Below, in pieces: positions 16,828-24,936 of a DNA stretch of 64,000 bases. The notes under the pieces are model-generated. The model was not told where the DNA came from. It saw only the letters and a program-made list of their open reading frames with translations, and did not search any database. Each line of letters begins with the position of its first letter. Within the stretch, counting starts at the first letter, position 1. Origin of the DNA: Halogeometricum limi (GTDB lineage Archaea; Halobacteriota; Halobacteria; Halobacteriales; Haloferacaceae); NCBI RefSeq assembly GCF_900115785.1, contig NZ_FOYS01000006.1:124001-188000 (forward strand). The letters run 5' to 3'. The position numbers and the translations under genes were made by a program.

Positions 16828-17931
16828 CTATCGCTCGGACAGAATCGTCGACAGGGCGGCGAACAGTTGTTGCCCGATGACTTCGGGGTCGTTCTCCGCG
16901 CGGACGCGAGTCCGCGCGTTCTCGCCCAACCGGACACCGTCGCCCTCTTCGAGCAGTCGAGTCACGTTGCTCGTGACCTGTTCGGGCGTCGCCGCGTCCA
17001 GGATGAAGCCCGTCTCCCCGTGGTCGACCTGTTCGACCATCCCGTGCGCGGCGTTGACGACGGCGGGGAGCGCGGACTGCTGCGCTTCGAGGACCGCACG
17101 CGGGTAGCCGTCGATGTGGGAGACGTAGACGAACCCGTCCGCGAGGGCGTAGAGGTCGGCAATCTCGTCGACGAACCCGACGACGTGGATTCGGTCGCGG
17201 ACGGACGGGTCGTCGACGTCGGCGACCGCGTCCCGCACGTCTTCGAGATACGAGCCACCGCCGGCGACGACGTACGCGACGTCCTCGTGCGCTTTCAGCA
17301 CCGGGACGAGGCCGCGGACGATGGTCTCGACGCCCTCGTACTTGCCGCGGTACTTCAGGTTCGTGACGGTCAGGAGTACCGTCTCCGCGTCGATGCCGAA
17401 CCGTTCTCTGGCCGCGTCGGCCGAACCGTCTTCGCGGTCGGGAACGAGTGGGACGTGGACGACGTGGACCTGTTCGGGCCGACAGCCGGTTCGTTCGACG
17501 ACGATATCTCGAAGCTCCGCGGAGACGACGACGTAGCCGCACGCCGCCGCGTAGATGGCTTCGTCCAGCGCGTAGGTGAGGACGTATCGCAGTCCCGTCA
17601 CGACGCCGTCGCCCCTGTCCGGTTGGTACATGTTCGCGAGTCCGCGCCAGTGGTTGCCCTTGAAGCGGAAGACGAACGGGACGCCCCGGAGCACGCAGAT
17701 AGCCGCGACGAGGAAACCGAGGAAGCCGCGGCAGTCCGAGAGCACCACGTCCGGTGCCGGGTCGGCGGTCACGCGAAGCGTCTGCCGGACGGTGTTCAGG
17801 TTTCGCTCGACGAACCCGTCCGAGGGGTCGATGTCGACGACGTCGACGGACCCCTCGGCCAGTTCCAGCGGTTCGACGACTTCGTGCGGCCGGTGCGCCG
17901 TCACCGCGGCGACGCGCGGAGCGGCGGTCAT
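16828..17931 (-). CDS. Glycosyltransferase family 4
   Basis: A 367-aa GT-B glycosyltransferase. The start at 17931 is fixed by the ATGA overlap with the upstream gene's stop (17930-17928). GT4 features are VLLTVTNLKYRGKYEGVETIVRGL at the start of the C-terminal domain, VVAGGGSYLEDV, and the donor-site run GFVYVSHIDGYPRAVLEAQQSALP with the EX7E-type Glu. The N-terminal part contains DVVLSDCRGFLGF and a hydrophobic patch that may dock on the membrane. It forms a two-gene operon with the GT4 upstream, transcribed leftwards. Confidence 0.9.
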   Translation of the reverse strand: MTAAPRVAAVTAHRPHEVVEPLELAEGSVDVVDIDPSDGFVERNLNTVRQTLRVTADPAPDVVLSDCRGFLGFLVAAICVLRGVPFVFRFKGNHWRGLANMYQPDRGDGVVTGLRYVLTYALDEAIYAAACGYVVVSAELRDIVVERTGCRPEQVHVVHVPLVPDREDGSADAARERFGIDAETVLLTVTNLKYRGKYEGVETIVRGLVPVLKAHEDVAYVVAGGGSYLEDVRDAVADVDDPSVRDRIHVVGFVDEIADLYALADGFVYVSHIDGYPRAVLEAQQSALPAVVNAAHGMVEQVDHGETGFILDAATPEQVTSNVTRLLEEGDGVRLGENARTRVRAENDPEVIGQQLFAALSTILSER

Positions 17932-19115
17932 CGGTCCAACGCCTCGGTGTGCAGTCGGCGAACGCGTTCGGCGTGGTCGTCCCACGTCCATCCCTGTTCG
18001 AGGAGGCGTTCACGGCCCTTCTTCCCCATCTCCAGCAGTCGGTCCCGGTCGGCGCTCGCCGCCACCAGTTCCTCGCGGAGTCGCTCCACGTCGCCCGGCG
18101 GAATCAGCACGCCCGTCTCGCCGTCGACGACCTGCTCTGGAATCCCGCCGACTGTCGTCGACAGGACGGCCGTCTCCGCCGCCATCGCCTCGTAGATGAC
18201 CGTCGGGCGGCCCTCCGCGTGACTCGGGAGGACCAACACGTCGGCCACCGCGAGCCACCGCCGGAGCGCCATCGACGTGATTCCCGTGTAGAGGTGTCGC
18301 GCGGAGAACTGGCTCGACGCGAGGGCGCGTCGGAGGTTCCACTCCTCGTCGCCGCCGTGGCCAACGAAGACGAACTCCGTGTTCGGGAGGTCCAACTCGG
18401 GCAGAATCTCGACGAGTTCGGGGATGCCCTTTCGCTCGCAGAACTCGCCGACGAAGAGCGCGACGGTCGCCTCCGGGTCGATGCCGAGTTCCTCGCGGAG
18501 TTCCGCCTTCCGTTCGACGGGGTACCGAGACGGCGTCGCACCGATGGGGACGACTTCGACTTTGTCGGGCGAGACCCGTTCGGACGCTTTCTCGGCCAAG
18601 GCGTCGCTGACGCAGAGCACCTTCGTCGCGGCGGCGAGCGTCTCGTCGACCTTCGTTCGGACGTCGTCGGCCAACTCGTCGTAGTTGTTCATGAAGTGTC
18701 CGTGCGAGACGACGAACAGGGGGACGTCGTGTCGCTCGCAGTAGTCGACCATTCCGTAGCCGTCCAGGTAGATGTGGCAGGCGTGGACCACGTCTGGCAC
18801 GTCGAACGTCTTCTCGACGTATCGGGGGACGCGCTTCGCGAACGACTCCCCGGCGCGGCCGTAGAAGAACCGCTTCGGCAGGAGGTAGAAGAAGCGCGGG
18901 TGGTGGACGTCGTAGCCGTTCCACCCCTCGACGGTCGGCAGCATGGAGAACTCCGAGTGTGGACCGACGGGCGGCGCGTACGGTCGCGGCGAGACGACGT
19001 CGACGTCCATCCCGCGCCGCATGAGCGACTGCACGATTCGCTGGTTGAACAGCCCGATGTACGGATTGATCGCGTCTGGATGGTTGACTGCACTGGCCAG
19101 AACGCTGTAAGTCAT
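17928..19115 (-). CDS. Glycosyltransferase family 4
   Basis: A 395-aa GT-B glycosyltransferase, first gene of a leftward pair. The N-terminal domain contains VVHACHIYLDGYGMVDYCE and VVSHGHFMNNYDELA. The C-terminal domain has VALFVGEFCERKGIPELVE, FVFVGHGGDEEWNL, and the donor motif VLVLPSHAEGRPTVIYEAMAAETAV with the EX7E Glu residues. A BoxA-like CATAACTTAG lies about 33 nt upstream of the ATG in the divergent region shared with the sulfatase-like gene. It probably adds a sugar to the same lipid-linked glycan as its partner. Confidence 0.92.
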   Translation of the reverse strand: MTYSVLASAVNHPDAINPYIGLFNQRIVQSLMRRGMDVDVVSPRPYAPPVGPHSEFSMLPTVEGWNGYDVHHPRFFYLLPKRFFYGRAGESFAKRVPRYVEKTFDVPDVVHACHIYLDGYGMVDYCERHDVPLFVVSHGHFMNNYDELADDVRTKVDETLAAATKVLCVSDALAEKASERVSPDKVEVVPIGATPSRYPVERKAELREELGIDPEATVALFVGEFCERKGIPELVEILPELDLPNTEFVFVGHGGDEEWNLRRALASSQFSARHLYTGITSMALRRWLAVADVLVLPSHAEGRPTVIYEAMAAETAVLSTTVGGIPEQVVDGETGVLIPPGDVERLREELVAASADRDRLLEMGKKGRERLLEQGWTWDDHAERVRRLHTEALDR

Positions 19116-19352
19116 TGTGTTACTGTCGGTGGAAATCGCCCTAAGTTATGTCATTCCTACTGAATGCTTTTCGGACGGGTGGAGCGGTCTGTCGGTCGTC
19201 GCGACCCGCGGAGAGTCAGCCAGTCGGGCGTCGGGGTGTACCGAATCGGCACCCATCGAATCGCCCGAGCGCTTCGGAAGACGGACGCTCGACGGGTCGG
19301 CGGACCGAAGCGGCGGGTCGAGTACCCCGCCGAACGGCCCGCAGGAGTCGTC

Positions 19353-19361
19353 GGTTTATGG
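19353..19361 (+). promoter_or_regulatory. BoxA-like element for the 19388/19435 unit
   Basis: GGTTTATGG centred about 31 nt upstream of the ATG at 19388, the first codon of a short ORF that overlaps the sulfatase-like gene. Confidence 0.4.
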
Positions 19362-19387
19362 GGTCGCTTACGTTCGAGAACAGGTTT

Positions 19388-19438
19388 ATGAGCTGTAAAA
19401 TTAAACTCGTCGGGTTCGTCCACGGAGTAGAGCAATGA
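19388..19438 (+). CDS. Possible leader peptide (16 aa) before the sulfatase-like gene
   Basis: MSCKIKLVGFVHGVEQ, then a TGA that overlaps the ATG of the 19435 gene (ATGA). The start is at a leaderless distance from the BoxA at 19353. The main gene has no Shine-Dalgarno and is 47 nt further, so coupling through this peptide would explain its translation. Confidence 0.32.
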   Translation: MSCKIKLVGFVHGVEQ

Positions 19439-20862
19439 CTACGGACAGACGGCCCAACATCGTCTGGTTGACCCTCGACAGCGTTCGGGCGGACCGGACG
19501 TCGATGGCGGGGTACCGACGGAACACGACGCCGGAGATGCAGCGTATCGCGGACGAATCTGACGGACAGGCGTTCACCAACTGCGTGTCGCACGCGATGT
19601 GGTCGCTGCCGTCGGACTCGTCGATACTGACGGGTACCTACCCGTCGCACCACGGGACCGGACTCTGGAACGACGTCCTCCCCGAGGACATCACGACGAT
19701 TCCAGAGCGGTTCTCCGAGTTGGGGTACCGGACGGCCGCCCTCTCGCAGAACGCCTACTGCAGCGACTCGACGGGACTGTCTCGCGGGTTCGACGAGTTC
19801 ACGTGGATGGACAAGTCGAACCTCCTCCAGACCGCCGGACCCAAGATACTCGCGAAGTACCTCCTGGGCCTGCGAAAGCACTCCGCGGGATACACCACGA
19901 CGCCCTCCCGTCACCGCCCCGAGTTCATCGCGACGGAGTTGGCGAAACGCCGGATCAGTTCGTACAGCGAGTCCGACGACCCCTTCTTCATGTTCGTCCA
20001 CACGCAGGGCGCACACCTGCCGTACATCCCGCCGCTTCCGTACCGCGACGCCTTCACCGACGACATCGAACTGTCGACCGAAGAGGCAGTGGAAGTCGCG
20101 TTCGAGAAGAGCACAAACTACTACCGCGAGATAGCGAACGGCTGTGAGTTCGCGCCCGAGGAGAAAGAGGCGATAGACGCGATGTACGACGGCGTCCTCG
20201 CGTACGCCGACCAGCAGGTCGGCGACCTGTACGACCACATCCAGTCGCTGGACGCCGGGCCGACCATCTTCGTCGTCACCGGCGACCACGGCGACCTGTT
20301 GGGCGAACACGGCGTCCTCGGCCACCAGTTCTCGCTGCACGACGGACTCGTCAACGTCCCCACCGTCGTCCACGGACTCCCGTCGGCCACCGACGTCGCG
20401 GACGACGCACTCGTCCAACACACCGACGTGATGGAGATGCTCCTCGCTGAGGCGGGCGCGCCCGACTCGATGCTGAGCGAACTGCAGGGCATCGACCCGC
20501 GAACAGAGGAACGGACGTACGCGCTCAGCCAACGCGGCAACGAGACGTACGAGACGGCGGTACAACAGATAACGAAGCACAACCCGAACGCGGACGTAAG
20601 CCGGTTCCAGTCGGGACTCCTGCACGCCGTCCGCAGTGACGACTACAAGTGGCTTCGCGGAGACCGGGGCGACGAACTGTACCGACTCTCCGACGAGGAC
20701 ACCGACGTGTCCGCGGAGTACCCCGCCGTCGCGGACGACCATCGCGAGTTCTTCGAGACGTTCTCCGAGCGTCTCGGGACGGGACGGCGCAACAGCCAGA
20801 AACGGGAGATGTCGAGCGCGATGAAGAAACAGCTCTCGGACCTCGGATACGTCATGGACTGA
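19435..20862 (+). CDS. Sulfatase-like hydrolase (alkaline phosphatase superfamily)
   Basis: A 475-aa protein of the sulfatase family. The N-terminal metal site is NIVWLTLDSVRADRTSMAGY. The sulfatase signature region reads SLPSDSSILTG at 57-67: Ser in the formylglycine position and Asp where CxPxR has Arg. Further motifs are FVHTQGAHLPYIPP and VVTGDHGDLLGEHGVLGH for the second half of the metal site. No signal peptide is present, so it is probably cytoplasmic. Sulfate-ester hydrolysis, phospho-transfer or phosphodiesterase activity are all possible. It lies among glycan genes and heads a stretch with two further members. Confidence 0.85.
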   Translation: MTTDRRPNIVWLTLDSVRADRTSMAGYRRNTTPEMQRIADESDGQAFTNCVSHAMWSLPSDSSILTGTYPSHHGTGLWNDVLPEDITTIPERFSELGYRTAALSQNAYCSDSTGLSRGFDEFTWMDKSNLLQTAGPKILAKYLLGLRKHSAGYTTTPSRHRPEFIATELAKRRISSYSESDDPFFMFVHTQGAHLPYIPPLPYRDAFTDDIELSTEEAVEVAFEKSTNYYREIANGCEFAPEEKEAIDAMYDGVLAYADQQVGDLYDHIQSLDAGPTIFVVTGDHGDLLGEHGVLGHQFSLHDGLVNVPTVVHGLPSATDVADDALVQHTDVMEMLLAEAGAPDSMLSELQGIDPRTEERTYALSQRGNETYETAVQQITKHNPNADVSRFQSGLLHAVRSDDYKWLRGDRGDELYRLSDEDTDVSAEYPAVADDHREFFETFSERLGTGRRNSQKREMSSAMKKQLSDLGYVMD

Positions 20863-20883
20863 CCGGTCATAGACTGACCGGTC
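20857..20883. repeat. 12-bp direct repeat at the sulfatase-like gene end
   Basis: GACTGACCGGTC occurs at 20857-20868, spanning the stop codon, and again at 20872-20883. Each copy contains the palindrome GACCGGTC. It could act as a protein-binding or termination signal between convergent genes; the function is unknown. Confidence 0.5.
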
Positions 20884-21021
20884 TCGGACTCGTTCGGTTT
20901 CTCGTAGAAAATCTCGGCCGCGTCGTCTCCGTCGTCCGCGTTACCTCCGTTCTCTTCTCGTCGTCTCGGGTCTTGCCCGTCGTCTTCCGTTCTCTTCTCT
21001 TCGTGTCGCCGTTCGACCGGG

Positions 21022-22014
21022 TCAGAGGTAGCCGAGTTTCTCCAACCGGTCTTCGACGTCGTGGTCGCCGTCGGTCTGTCTCGACGTCTCGACGTCGGGT
21101 TGTCGCTCGCCGGTGTCAGTGCCGGAGGCGATGGCCCACGGGACCCGCTTCAGGTCGGGGTGGACGAACCCTTCGGGGTGACCGTACGCGCCCATCTCGC
21201 CGAACAGGTCGCCGTGGTCCGCCGTGATGACGACCTTCTCGGCGTCGATGTTCCGCAGGAGGGTTCGGATGTTGTCCAAGACGAAGCGCAAGTTGTCCAT
21301 GTAGAGTTCCCACGCCTCCTCTTTGGTCGCCGTGCCGTTCTGCATCGCGGCCCACGGGTCGTCTTCGAGGTCCGTGATGGGACGCTTCTCGCGGTGCGCG
21401 TGCGAGATGTACGGCGTGTGTGGCTGGAAGTAGTGCAGGACCATCCGCTCGGAGGGGTCCTCCCGGGCCATCTTGATGGCGTGGTCGGTGACGATCTCCG
21501 GCGGCGGCGCGCTGAAGTACTCCTCGTAGTCGTGTTTGTGAATCTGCAGGAGATTCTGGAACGTCGACTTCTCGACGACGTCCCACTGCGGCCACATCAC
21601 CGGGATGGCGTAGGCCTTCGGCGGGAACACGCGGTCGTCGAACGTCTGCGGGACGAACGGGTTGGTCGTGATGAGCGACGTCTGCTCTATCTCGGAGCGG
21701 TACTCGTTCGTGAACGTCTTACAGATCCACTCGTGCGACGCACTCCCGACGGACCAGATGGAGTCGACGGACTGGATGTAGTCGTACTCCGGGGCGACTT
21801 CGCGGAGAGCGTCGAGACGGCACGCGTCGAGGACGATGAGGAGGTCCCAGTCTCGCTCGTAGACGTTCGTCCCGATGGGGTGTCGGGCCGTCCACGAGAG
21901 ATACGGTCCGTTGAACGCGCCGCGCAGAGACCACAGCAGCGCCTGTTTCTTCGAACCGCCGCCCTTGAGTCCCGAAGAGAGCTCTTCGATCCACGCCCGA
22001 ACGTCAGTTTCCAT
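21022..22014 (-). CDS. Sulfatase-like protein, short form
   Basis: A 330-aa alkaline-phosphatase-superfamily protein. The start at ATG 22014 lies about 31 nt from an AT-rich ATAACTATAT box; an ATG 12 nt upstream is possible. Motifs are DWDLLIVLDACRLDALREV (first metal-site Asp), VGSASHEWICKTF with a Ser-rich loop at the usual nucleophile region, MVLHYFQPHTPYISH and VVITADHGDLFGEMGAYGHP. The classical CxPxR signature is absent. No signal peptide. Such short forms are frequent in haloarchaeal glycan clusters; the substrate is unknown. It is closely related in layout to the divergent gene at 22381. Confidence 0.82.
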   Translation of the reverse strand: METDVRAWIEELSSGLKGGGSKKQALLWSLRGAFNGPYLSWTARHPIGTNVYERDWDLLIVLDACRLDALREVAPEYDYIQSVDSIWSVGSASHEWICKTFTNEYRSEIEQTSLITTNPFVPQTFDDRVFPPKAYAIPVMWPQWDVVEKSTFQNLLQIHKHDYEEYFSAPPPEIVTDHAIKMAREDPSERMVLHYFQPHTPYISHAHREKRPITDLEDDPWAAMQNGTATKEEAWELYMDNLRFVLDNIRTLLRNIDAEKVVITADHGDLFGEMGAYGHPEGFVHPDLKRVPWAIASGTDTGERQPDVETSRQTDGDHDVEDRLEKLGYL

Positions 22015-22264
22015 GTGACACAACATACGTCGAATACGACATATAGTTATAGAGAAGGCAACAGGACGACGGCTCGGTCACGCTCGGAAGGAGACGCGGT
22101 CTTCGGCCTCCGAGACCCGCCGAACACACGTTCGACGGAGGCGGGGGAGGAGAGCGAGGAGTTCCCCGCTCGGACCGGGAGTCAGACGTCGGTGAGGGAG
22201 TGTTTAACCACCCGCTGAGTTCCGGCGAGTGTCCGCGTCTCGGCCGCTGAGAGCTGATAGACGC

Positions 22265-22275
22265 GCTATACTTTT
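22265..22275 (+). promoter_or_regulatory. BoxA promoter element for the 22301/22381 unit
   Basis: CTATACTTTTA, a strong TATA-like box centred about 31 nt before the ATG at 22301. Confidence 0.55.
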
Positions 22276-22300
22276 ACCGGTCGAGTAGGTGTATCTCAGC

Positions 22301-22384
22301 ATGACTCTCAGTACGCCTCGGGTGCGTTTCGCTCGGGAATCGACGCTTCGGACGGAGACCAAGCGGGGCGGCGACCACCGATGA
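22301..22384 (+). CDS. Possible leader ORF (27 aa) before the short sulfatase-like gene
   Basis: The first ATG after a strong BoxA opens a 27-codon basic frame (MTLSTPRVRF...) that stops at the TGA overlapping the ATG at 22381. The main gene has no obvious Shine-Dalgarno, so its translation would rely on coupling. The peptide itself looks non-functional. Confidence 0.38.
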   Translation: MTLSTPRVRFARESTLRTETKRGGDHR

Positions 22385-23292
22385 TACTCTGGGACCGCAT
22401 CCGAGAGAACCCGGAACTGCTCACAAGAACGCTCCGCGACCCCGCGCTCGTCGGACTCGGTGCCAACAGGGCGTACTACGAGTACACGCGCGACAGCGAG
22501 TACAACGCGCAGGGGACGGACGTCTTCGAAGACGAGGACTGGGACAACCTCATCCTCCTCGACGCGTGCCGAGCGGACATCTACGCGGAGATGACGCCGT
22601 TCGCCGGGACACCGGAGGTGCGCGAATCTCGGGGGAGCGCGAGCAAGCAGTTCGTCCGCGGAAACTTTCAGGACAAGACGCTCCACGACGTCGTCTACAT
22701 CTCGGGGAACCGCTGGTACCTCCAGTTACAGGACGAGTTGAACTGCGAACTGCACGCCTACCACGACGTCGAGCGAGACGTCGCGGACGGGTTCGTCCCG
22801 AGTCCGGAAGCCGTCACGCAGGCGGTACTCGACCTAAAAGACGAGTATCCGGAGAAACGGCTTCTCATCCACTACATGCAGCCGCACTACCCGTACCTCA
22901 ACGCGGAGAACGACGCGTTCAAACTCGACAAGACTGGACTCCGAGAGACGATTCGGGCCAGCGACGTGAGCTACGCGGACGTGCGGCGAGCGTACCGAGA
23001 CAACCTCCGGTACGTCTTAGAGCACGTCCAGACGCTCGTGGAAGAACTGGACGGAAAGACCGTCATCAGCTCCGACCACGGCGAGATGCTCGGCGACCGT
23101 CTGACGCCGTTCCCGGTCCGATGGGTCGGACACCCGCCGGGAATCTTCACCGACAAGCTGACCACGGTGCCGTGGCACGTCGTCTCGAACGGTCCGCGGC
23201 GGAAGATAACGGCGGACCCGCCGGTGTCGTCGGACCACGTCGACATGAGCGAAGTCGAACAGAACCTCAAAGACCTCGGCTACAAGCTCTAA
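22381..23292 (+). CDS. Sulfatase-like protein, short form
   Basis: A 303-aa alkaline-phosphatase-superfamily protein. DWDNLILLDACRADIYAEM gives the first metal site, RGSASKQFVRGNF the Ser-containing nucleophile region, LLIHYMQPHYPYLN a conserved His/Gln loop, and TVISSDHGEMLGDR the second metal site. It shares the LDACR and SAS pattern with the protein at 21022-22014, indicating paralogy. No signal peptide, no CxPxR. It ends with NLKDLGYKL, like the GYL/GYVMD ends of its two neighbours, which suggests a shared C-terminal fold. Probable hydrolase or transferase of phosphate or sulfate groups on glycans. Confidence 0.82.
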   Translation: MILWDRIRENPELLTRTLRDPALVGLGANRAYYEYTRDSEYNAQGTDVFEDEDWDNLILLDACRADIYAEMTPFAGTPEVRESRGSASKQFVRGNFQDKTLHDVVYISGNRWYLQLQDELNCELHAYHDVERDVADGFVPSPEAVTQAVLDLKDEYPEKRLLIHYMQPHYPYLNAENDAFKLDKTGLRETIRASDVSYADVRRAYRDNLRYVLEHVQTLVEELDGKTVISSDHGEMLGDRLTPFPVRWVGHPPGIFTDKLTTVPWHVVSNGPRRKITADPPVSSDHVDMSEVEQNLKDLGYKL

Positions 23293-23338
23293 CGCGAGAA
23301 GACAGACGCGCTCGGCGGTGGCGGGTCGCGTCCCCTCT

Positions 23339-24679
23339 TCAGTGATTCTGTTCGAGCGCCTGGATGCGCTCGACCAGTTCCAGCACGTCGGCTTCCATCT
23401 TCTCGAAGTTCTCGTTCAGCGGGACGTGCCAGTCCACCGTTCCGGGTTCCGGCGTGTTGTAGCCGCCGTACTTCGCGGGGTCCGTCGTGGTTCCTGAGCC
23501 GGCGTCCGTCCCGCCGCCCGAGCGCGGGCCGACGGCGTCTTCGAGGGCGACGTCGGGTTGGAGCGGCGTCCCGGCGCTGGCCTGTTTGACGATACCGGCG
23601 TCGGACCAACTCGACGGCGAACTGGTTCCGCCGTAGATGACCTTCTCTATCGACCCCGAGGAGTCCGAGAAGGTGACCGCGTCGCCGTCGTTGTTCGACC
23701 CGACGTTGTGAATCGAAATCGTCCCACCCGTCACGTCCATCCCGTCGAGGAACATCCCACCGCCGCGGTGGTCGTCGGCGTTGACGTTCTTGATAGCGAC
23801 GTCGTGCATCTCCAACTGGCCGGGGACGGGGAGGTCGATACCGGCCCACGTGGAGCCGTCGATGAGGACGTCGTCGAGGAGGAGCGTTCCGACGGGGACG
23901 GTGTCGGGGTTCTCCTTGACGGGCATCTGGGTGTTCCCGTTACCCAGCATCTGAGTGTTCCGAACGGTCGTCGTGGCGTTCTCCGGCGAGAGCTTCAGCG
24001 ACCCGCGGTAGCTGTCGCGGAGGACACATCGTTCGACGACGACCGTCTGCCAGTCGACGCCCGTCGTGTCCTGCCCGACGTCGATGTCCACGCCGCCTTG
24101 GTTCTTACACAGCGTCCACTTTATCTGGGTGTTCGTCGGCGACGTCTGGTTCGGCGAGATGGCGTGCCCGCCGTTCGAGGGGTAGCCGTTGTTGGCGAAC
24201 GTACAGTACTGGATGTCGGCGTCCATGTCGCCGGTGAGCTTCAGACCGGCGTTGTACGCGCTCTTGACGACGCAGTCGCGCATCTTGAACAGACCGGCGG
24301 CGTCGGTGAGGATGCAGAGTCCGATGGCGTCGGTCCCCTGATTCTGCTTGTTGCCGTCGATGGTGAGTCCTTTGAACGTCACGTCGGAGACGGTCTGTCG
24401 GGAACTCTCCAGGCGGAACACCATGTACGCGCGGTTCCATCCGCCCGCCATCCGTATCGTGACCGAGTCGGCGCCCGCCCCTTCCCAGGTGAGCGCGTTC
24501 CAACTGCCGTCGTTCGGATAGCGGAACGGGTTCGGGTTGTTCGAACCGACGAGATACGTCCCGCTCGGGAAGTAGACCGTTCCGCCGGGGCCCGCGGCGT
24601 CGGCGGCGTTCCGAATCGCCTTCGTATCGTCCGTCGACCCGTCTCCAACCGCACCGAAGTCGGTGACGTCAGTGACCAT
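23339..24679 (-). CDS. Right-handed beta-helix protein (pectate-lyase-3-like), no anchor
   Basis: A 446-aa protein that opens with VTDFGAVGDGSTDDTKAIRNA, the standard N-terminal cap of pectate-lyase-superfamily/glycosyl-hydrolase-28-like helices. It continues with repeated coils (FKGLTIDGNKQNQGTDAIGL, FKMRDCVVKSAYNAGLKLTG, IQYCTFANNGYPSNGGHAIS). The C-terminus leaves the helix through a Gly/Ser/Thr linker into VDWHVPLNENFEKMEADVLELVERIQALEQ, a coiled-coil-like stem. No signal peptide is visible. It is paralogous to the protein at 24937-26334. It could be a lyase, epimerase or phage-tail-like glycan-binding protein. Confidence 0.82.
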   Translation of the reverse strand: MVTDVTDFGAVGDGSTDDTKAIRNAADAAGPGGTVYFPSGTYLVGSNNPNPFRYPNDGSWNALTWEGAGADSVTIRMAGGWNRAYMVFRLESSRQTVSDVTFKGLTIDGNKQNQGTDAIGLCILTDAAGLFKMRDCVVKSAYNAGLKLTGDMDADIQYCTFANNGYPSNGGHAISPNQTSPTNTQIKWTLCKNQGGVDIDVGQDTTGVDWQTVVVERCVLRDSYRGSLKLSPENATTTVRNTQMLGNGNTQMPVKENPDTVPVGTLLLDDVLIDGSTWAGIDLPVPGQLEMHDVAIKNVNADDHRGGGMFLDGMDVTGGTISIHNVGSNNDGDAVTFSDSSGSIEKVIYGGTSSPSSWSDAGIVKQASAGTPLQPDVALEDAVGPRSGGGTDAGSGTTTDPAKYGGYNTPEPGTVDWHVPLNENFEKMEADVLELVERIQALEQNH

Positions 24680-24681
24680 CG

Positions 24682-24777
24682 TCAGACCCCCCTCGTGGCC
24701 GAAAACGCCGGGTGGTTGGTTTCGTGGTGGCTCTCGCGCTTCGGTGAGCGCCGAGGAACTCGGTGTATCTCGTTCAT
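24682..24777 (-). CDS. Possible leader ORF (31 aa) before the beta-helix gene
   Basis: On the minus strand a CTTATTC box lies about 26 nt before the ATG at 24777. The frame is 31 codons, basic, and ends 2 nt before the ATG at 24679. The close juxtaposition allows reinitiation on the main gene, which has no better start signal. Confidence 0.32.
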   Translation of the reverse strand: MNEIHRVPRRSPKRESHHETNHPAFSATRGV

Positions 24778-24936
24778 ACCTCGAAATTCAACTATTCGTG
24801 AATAAGCGTTCTTTACAGATATTCTCCGAAATTGAACTGTTGCTCTTCGAGTGAGCGACGACTGCTGGCCAGGTACTTACCACCCGGTTACTAGACGGGG
24901 AACGATGAAACAAAGTGAGGCGGCGAGAGTCGACGG

